Source: Ectocarpus siliculosus
Lineage: Eukaryota > Sar > Phaeophyceae > Ectocarpales > Ectocarpaceae
NCBI GenBank assembly: GCA_000310025.1
Contig: FN649731.1
Location: 635,471 to 654,078, forward strand
Direction of reading: 5' to 3'
DNA: 18,608 nt
Below are positions 1 to 7,300 of the stretch, piece by piece. How positions within the stretch are numbered: position 1 is the first letter of the stretch; each line of letters begins with the position of its first letter. The notes under the pieces are model-generated. The model did no database searches. It saw only the letters and a list, made by a program, of their open reading frames with translations, and was not told the origin of the DNA. Both the position numbers and the translations under genes were made by a program.

Positions 1-1298
1 GGAAAAACAGGGTTCCCCCCCCCCCCCGGAACCCCCTGCCTGATGGTTTGCATGGTGGATTCACCCCCGCGCCCTCCCACCCCCCCCCTTGCCCTGCGCC
101 TTTGAGCCGTTGTGTTCCCATCGAACCCGTTATTTTCTGTCTCGCCTGTCATCCGTTCTCTGCACCGACTGGCACCCGCACCCATCACCCACTCACTCAC
201 TCTTGCTTGTCACAACAATACATACGGTGTAGTTTTTTTTTTTTTTTCTTAATATGACACAACGAATCCATCTCTATCATAGTCTGAGACAGATTATTAT
301 TATTTTCGTCTAAAATAGTCTAGGTGGTCAATCAATATTAGCCGCGCGTCAGTATTATTGCCTTCGCAGGAGTTGTTGTATTAAACAAACATGGTGGACA
401 AAGCATACAGTCGGGGAAGTTGGGTTAGGATTTGGGTTAGGGAATAGGGTCTGCGTCTCTCCTCCCTGTTCTATTTCCTTATTATACTGTAAATACTAAA
501 TTTCCCGCGAAGAAGGCGGTGTCCCCTCTCGCGTCACGTTGTTGCTGTGTTGCTCCATGCGCATCCCGAATTTTGGTTTCCTACAAAAAAAGACCCCAAG
601 AGTAGGCACAAGGCAATGCTTCCACCTGACGAGCTTTCTCTCCCTCTTGGCCTTCATGTGTTTCTCTGGTAGTTCCCCTTACGGTGATAAATTACTTCGA
701 AGTACGAAAGATGTGGATAATCTGGACTCTGGAGTAAAATTTTTTCAGCATGGATTGAATGGATCGATGGTCGCGTCCTCTTCTTGTACCAGGTATTTTG
801 AAACACCCCACCGCAACAATGCAAAGGGAGATAGGATGTGGCATGGCATCGGCTCCGATTTAATGTGCAGGTGGCCCAGTCCAACCGCAGGTGACAATGG
901 CTAGGCATTGAGGCTAGGCACTGTGGGTGGTCAAGGCAGAAGGGCCTTTTGAAGGACCGGGGCAGGGGAGGAGGCTGGGGGGGGGGTTAAATGCTTGGCC
1001 GTTGCAGTGTGGCAGTTGGGGTATACCCATGATTTTGCGATGCCCCTAAGGATCCGGCTGCCTCTCGGCTCAGCTTTCCCGCCATATTTGCGCTATCTGC
1101 TCTCTCTTCCTCGATCTCGTGCCTGCTTGCCGTTCAATAGTTGAGGGTACGTGTGCTTCTGTTTCTGCATCGTTTTGCCAGAGCGCTAAGCTGCCTTTCA
1201 CGCTGGGTCTTTTCTGAAGCCAACTTGCGAATCTCCCCAGAGAGAGGCTCAACGGCTCATCTCCAGCACAGCAAAAAAGACCCGAAGGTCTAATCATC
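1..1298. other. Upstream non-coding region of the RING-H2 gene
   Basis: It holds a C-run (about 13-27), a T-run (about 233-247), a short telomere-like stretch (421-450) and a G-run near 980. The stretch before 1299 is pyrimidine-rich in places and may be the 5' leader and promoter, but no TATA box or clear initiator was found. An open frame at 539-904 (121 codons) matches nothing I recognise and lacks splice or family support. Confidence 0.5.
421..450 (+). repeat. Short degenerate telomere-like repeats
   Basis: TGGGTTAGGA, TTTGGGTTAGGG and AATAGGGT follow each other. They resemble the TTAGGG-type unit but include only one exact copy. Confidence 0.45.
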
Positions 1299-1364
1299 AT
1301 GGACGCACGATCCGGCTCCCAGCTCGCCCTCGCCGAGTCGCAGAACATCCAGCAGGTTGATCAG
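1299..1364 (+). CDS. RING-H2 gene, exon 1 (start codon)
   Basis: ATG followed by G at +4 opens 22 codons, MDARSGSQLALAESQNIQQV then DQ. The exon ends at CAG|GTGAGA, a strong donor, in phase 0. The phase matches the next exon. Upstream sequence has no recognisable TATA box. The exact start rests on this being the first ATG of the coding frame found; an alternative upstream 5' exon is not excluded. Confidence 0.7.
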
Positions 1365-4300
1365 GTGAGAGCTGGTGTTTCTTGACAGCAGGAGCGTGTG
1401 TTGCATACCCACCCACAATCTGCTGGACGACGTGTGGCGGTCTGTGTTTGAAGCTGGGAGTGTTCCACTTTTTTTTGCGCCAAAAACACACGAGACACAT
1501 GGAAACACAAACGGCCATTTTTTGTCGGGTATGGTTGATCTGTTGGCATGTGACGAGAGACGACTCAACGACATGAGGGGTCAACATGAACAACCGCTGC
1601 TGCAGGCATCTAGACAGCCGAGCTGTACAATATTCTACCAAGACAAGGCTTCGTTTGCGTAGGTTGATCAGCATTACGGGCGGGTTCCACATGTGCCTAT
1701 TTGTACGTACTACCGCTGTCAAGGAGGATGTTAGATAACCCGTCGGGTGCGAGAGAGAGCACAACAAGTGGTTGTTGAAGGCGGCGTGAGGTGTGGCAGC
1801 TTATTCTCGCTGCCGTCTCACTTCCTTCCGGGGAGAGCATGTCACCGACTACAGCAGTACTACTGGCTGCGAAAAAGTCGATGCGTACTGGGACCACATG
1901 GCCGCGGGACCTAGTCCCTCCTGGAAGCACGTGTTTAGTACGTACACTCTCACGTCAACTGTTGCCTTACGATGATACCGATCAAGATTTGGCAGTACAG
2001 GCAGTACGGTGTACGTGTCCTGGACGCATGTATTTAGTCTCGCGCCCTTTCATCAGGTTCGCTCCGCTATTATGTAGTGGCCGGCCGGCGGGGGCATGCC
2101 GGCGGGGGGGGGAACTGGAATGTCTACCGCTGTAAAACAACCACGTACCTCTATAGACACCAAGAGGGGACGTCTGCCCATGACATGGCCAAATATCAAC
2201 GCTCTTACTGTTATTTCAAGAACTCAACGAATCCAACTCTCTTCCACCGAGAGATACACACATGAGGTCCGGGATTTGCATATGATTTGACTGGCAATGA
2301 TTTCATAGCGTTGTGTGATAACTCAATCTGTTGTTTCTATATACATGTTTCGAACCTTGTTGCGAGCTTTGGTTAGCGAGCTTCGAGCTGACTTGAGCAC
2401 GCCCTTCATCTCTCTGCTGCTATACAGCAGCGTTGTTGTACGTGGTGGTTGTTTTTCGGGCATGGATACAGGGTACTGTAGTCCACCATCTTGAATATTT
2501 GCAAGACTCAGTCAAGTATGAACACAAGGGGCTGCCAATGGGCCGATAGCTCCCTCCACCGCTCTGCGTACAGCAGTAGTGTTATAGTGGTCCCTGCATA
2601 CAACATGTAGTACTGGCCGTAAATAACAATTCCGATCATCCTGCGTAAGGCCGGTGAGAAGGGACAAAAAATTATCGAGTAGTCTTTACAATCTCATCAT
2701 GTGTGCGGGGTTGCCCTGACTAACCCCGGCCAAACCCATTGCCACTACAATACAACATACATGCGGCCTAATACAGGGACCACCAGAAAAAACGCGCATC
2801 ATATGTATCGTGTGTTCCCGGCACGCGGGGGCGGAAAGTTGTGCAGATACTCATTTATGGCCCTCGCTAGTTTGCCCCCCGCCCTTGATCTCGCGTCCGC
2901 TTTTTGCCTTCCGGCGCGCTGCGCTGCTGCTTTGCGCGTGACTGTAGGTTGGAGCTGGGCTGTTTCCAACCAAGAATCCAGTAAGCGCAAGCCCCGCCTC
3001 GTCTTCTGCTAGCCCCGCCTCTTCTTCCTCTACCGGCGACAAAAAATCTCCCGGGGCCGCCGCCGCCGTCAATTCGCCAGCGCAAGGTACGTCAGGAACT
3101 ATTTGAAACCCCCTGGGATACTACGTTTAGCACCGGGGGGGGGGAGGGGGGGGCGTACTCTTATGTTTTGCATGCCTTAGCGGTTAGATCATTGACCACG
3201 CGTCCTCGACAGGACGGAGCACTATTCCCACAGGACCGATCACCGATGGCCAATCGTTCCTTCCTACCTGCATCAGGGTGGGGGGGGGGGTGTACTCATA
3301 GGCGTGCATGCCGTAATCCTTACACCATTGACCTCGCATCCCTACAAAGCCGGGACGGAGCACGCCGGGTTCTCACCGGACCAGGCTCTCACATCACCAA
3401 GCGCGAAGCGCCGTGAGGTATTCGGCGAGTCGCATGAAGGGTGAGCTGCATCCTGCTAAGGGTGTTCGGCATCTTGTGCTTACTTCCTTGCGTACGGATG
3501 ACAGCTGCGTATGACGTAATTTATTTTCTGGTGCTTTCACTTCCAGAGACAGTTGTAAGCACTGTGTAACTGCCTCGAGGATGCTTGACCATTTTAACAC
3601 AACGTGGTGCGATCATCCCCCTTGCGCGGAGTGAGGGTTCTCGACCCCGCACAACATGATCTACTCGACCACCATTATGGTTACCGCAAAAAATAAAAAA
3701 CAGAGGTAAAAAAAAAAACGGTAACCTGGTTGCCGAGTTCACGAAGTGAATTGGCTTGTTTTGCAACAGGGGGGGTGGGGGGGGGGAGGGGAGGTTAGCA
3801 CGAGCGAACACCCTTTTTTTATTTCGTCATCCGCCATGAGTCGTGCTTCCCGACCAAAGCAAATTATTGTTGTGCGCACGATCACTGTATCGTATTATTT
3901 GCCGAAAGCTTGTACGTAAATTGTGCCGAAGGTTGATTGACGCTCCCTCCGCACATCAAGATAGTTTCCGCGTTGCTCTCCGGCTGGCCCGTGCAATAAA
4001 GCGTTTCAACAACCAACAGGCGTTTTTTTCTGACACCCTCCGGGATGTGCAGACCGTGCAAATAGAAGCTTAAGCTTTCCCGACAAAATTTTAACTTGGT
4101 ACCAAGCAAGAATTTTTTTCTTCTGAGCTGCTGTTGACGTGGACGATAGGCGCCCGCCGTTTTTTCGTTTCGGTTATAGGGGTAAGGGTGACGGTTAGAA
4201 CCCCCCAACTGCCGTCTTTTGGTTCTCCCTGGCACTCTGTCGGTCTTGTCTATCTCCCTCCGTATCTCTTCGACCTACCCTTGGCAAGATCGTCCCCAAG

Positions 4301-7300
4301 CGGAAAAAATCGAGATAGACGGTGAGCATTTAGTTATGAAAAACAGAAAAGACAGACGTGAAAAGCATGCACGAGGAGAAGAAAAGTTCGGCCGCTCTCG
4401 CGCGCTTCCCCGGTGCCCACCGCAATTTCTTTTTTGTGATTGAACCCACGCACCGACAACAACGCAGGGGGTTCTTCGTCCAGAGAGAGACGGCCGGGAG
4501 GAAGGGCCGCAGCGTCGGCCCCAGCACCACCGGCGACGCCGGCGGTAGTCGCCACCGCAACAGCAGCCTCAGCAGCGGCAGCAACAGCGTTCGCAACGCC
4601 AGCAGCACCCGCGCCCTTCGCGACACCTGCGGCACCAGCAAAGGGAGGAGGAGTGGTGACGGTTGGGGGAGGGCAACCGGCAGGAGCAGCAGCACCAGCA
4701 CCAGCAGCACCAGCAGGAGGTTCGGATGATTCTTCTGCGGTTGACAGGATGATGCTCGCGAGCCCGGCGGCGTCAGGAGAGGCGTCGGCGGAGGCGTCGG
4801 CGGCAACAGTAGAGGGCACGGCGGTACCTTCTGTAGGAGACGCGGAGGCCGAGTCCCTTGCCCTGGCGAGACAGCTCATGGAAGAGGAGGTGGGAGAGGG
4901 AGGGAGGGAGGGAGATAGACAGAGAGGTAGAGAGACAGAGAGAGGGACAGGCGGAGAGAGAGCGAGACACACACAAACAGACAAGCACACACAAGAAAGA
5001 GAGATAGGCAGAGACAGACAGACAGACGGACAGACAGACTGACTGACTGACTGACAGACAGACAGATACACAGACAGAGAAACAGACTGACAGAGAGAGA
5101 CGGAGAGGATTACTTGTCAACAAACGAGCACGGGTAGATTGATCGGGCCAACAAAGAAGATTCTGGGCTTGGGGTGAAATTAGACCTGGCGGGGGTGGGT
5201 GGGGGCTTTCATGGATGGACAGAGTGAATGCACTGAGTTGTGAATCCTACCATCAACCCTCACCATTCTTTGGACTTGGCCTACGTTTCCTGTCGAGCCA
5301 CTTCCATCGTGGGAGTACGTTGTGCTGCGGTTGCCGTGTGTGCGTTTCTATCCTCTGTGTACACATCCTCCTTGGCTCGATCTTCTTAAGCATAAGCGTG
5401 CAATGTATTTGTATGTACAACGTGCAAGGGGTGAAAACCGAAAGTCACGACACCCCCACAAACCGTGCGTGCTGTAGCTTCTGCAGCCACGTGTGTTCTT
5501 CATGCAGTTCCTGTACATGAGGGTTTGTTGGACTGACACGCGCTTGTTGTGGCCGGGCTTTGGCGATAGGCTAGGGTTTCCGCGGTGTGCTGCCGCAAAC
5601 ATATGACTCTGTGAGGCTGTTGACTCTTTCTGAATCTCCATTTCGTTTGTTTTCGTGTGTACCTTTTTCGGGTATTCCTCGATCCGTTTCTCTACCTGTG
5701 AACATAACGAGGAGGAGAGAAGGTACCGTACAATAAATGATGAGGTATTTTTTTTTTTTTACACATGAAGACAACATAACCACACTGGCAACGCTACCTA
5801 TAATAGGTACACGATCATCACAACTGAAGCAAGCTTGATTCGCAACCACCACCACCACCCAGAAAAAAAATGACCCAATCGAAACCGCGGCACCACGACT
5901 ACATACAAAACAGGCGATTGCGGCGGCAATCACCAACACCAAGAAAGATGAACCCACCAAAAAAAAAATGGCCGCACCACGATTGTACGTACCACAAAAC
6001 AAAATCAGGCGATGGCGTCGTATGCGGCGGCCGTGGACAACTTCCGCAGCGCGGCGGCGGCGGCAAGAGCCGCGGGGGGCGGCATGGAGGGCGTGGCGCC
6101 CGAGGACATGGCGGCCATGCAGGCCCTCATGGAGGAGGACGAGAACAACCCGGACGCCTTCGCCATGGCGGAGGACGAATCGCTGGACTACGACGTGAGT
6201 TTTCGGGAGCAGTGGTAGCGTACAGCGGCCTTGGCACGCGCGAGGTTGTGGTGTAGGTGACACGAGATGCCACACACAAACACCCTTTTCCAAAAGCTCG
6301 ACTACTGCACCTCCATGACGACGAAGAGGATGCAATATCATCATAATCATGTGACGCGTTTTCGGAAAGCTCTCGACGACACGGGTCCAGCGCCGCCATT
6401 TTCGGCACGGCTGCCGCTTTGGAGTAATCGAGCTTTGGAAATCGGTCCGGGTGTGTGGGGGAGGTATGTTGTGTCACGTGCGGGAATTTTGCAGCGAAAG
6501 CGACGCTCGGCGAGCGAAGCGATGCTTCGCGGTCTGTTGGTGCTCGTGTCTGTGCTTTGTGTTTGTTTCGTGTGTCTATGTGCGCTTGCGTTAGAGGCGA
6601 CCGCGTTAGCCGGCCGACCAATGAAATGACGTCGGGCTAGACAGCGCCAAGCTCTGCAAAAAGTTTGGGAGACGGTTGTAAAAGTAGGCCCCCCTCCCGC
6701 TGACACAAATACGCTAAAGAACGCTATTGCAGACGTCAGCAGAACGAGAGTCCATGGCAGGGGCGTGGGTGTGGGTGTATTGCACGCTCGGAAAACGATG
6801 GCTTTCCCAGCGAGTGTTTTTGCTCGGTGGACTACCGAAATTATCGAGTTGTCCCTATTATAGGTATTCTACAGAGGAGTGAAGGAAGGGTTCAATCTGT
6901 TGAGCCCGCCTGCCTGCCTCTCGTTGTTGTTTCGTCGTGCATTCGCGGTGCCCAGCGTTGACAACGCGGCACACCCTAGGCCTGGACCTGTTGTTAAATT
7001 GGGCACACCCTACACGACAAACTCATTCTGCATCCGCTCGTCCATTGAGAAGGAGTTACTTTCCCATGTATATCCCCGTGGCCTCTACAGCAGTGGCCAT
7101 TTTCGCTTCGGGATACATCCGTTTTTTTTTTTTTCCGGGGGGATGGGACCCGCAGCAATCAATCCGTTTGTTTCCCTCCCCTGTCACTCTCCCCGTGCTC
7201 CCGGTTGTCCCGCGTGTGTTGTGTTGTCCTTGTACACAAGTGTTTTTTTTATATTTTACTCCCCCTGCCCCCCCCCCCGCCGTGCGCGGCGATTGAATTG

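Noticed and set aside
539-904. 121-codon open frame on the + strand upstream of the RING-H2 gene
   Set aside because: No family features, overlaps an open frame of similar quality on the other strand, and codon use does not stand out from the flanks.
4334-5071. Long - strand open frame (245 codons) across RING-H2 exon 3
   Set aside because: It is the antisense of a GC-rich exon and of the GACA/GA microsatellite, giving Ser/Val/Cys/Leu repeats; it has no splice or family support.
4895-5102. GACA-type tract considered as a CRISPR-like or satellite array
   Set aside because: Units are 2-4 bp without spacers; a plain compound microsatellite.
5571-6350. Long - strand open frame (259 codons) opposite exon 4
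   Set aside because: Shadow of exon 4 with its GC-ending codons, extended into intron and MITE sequence.
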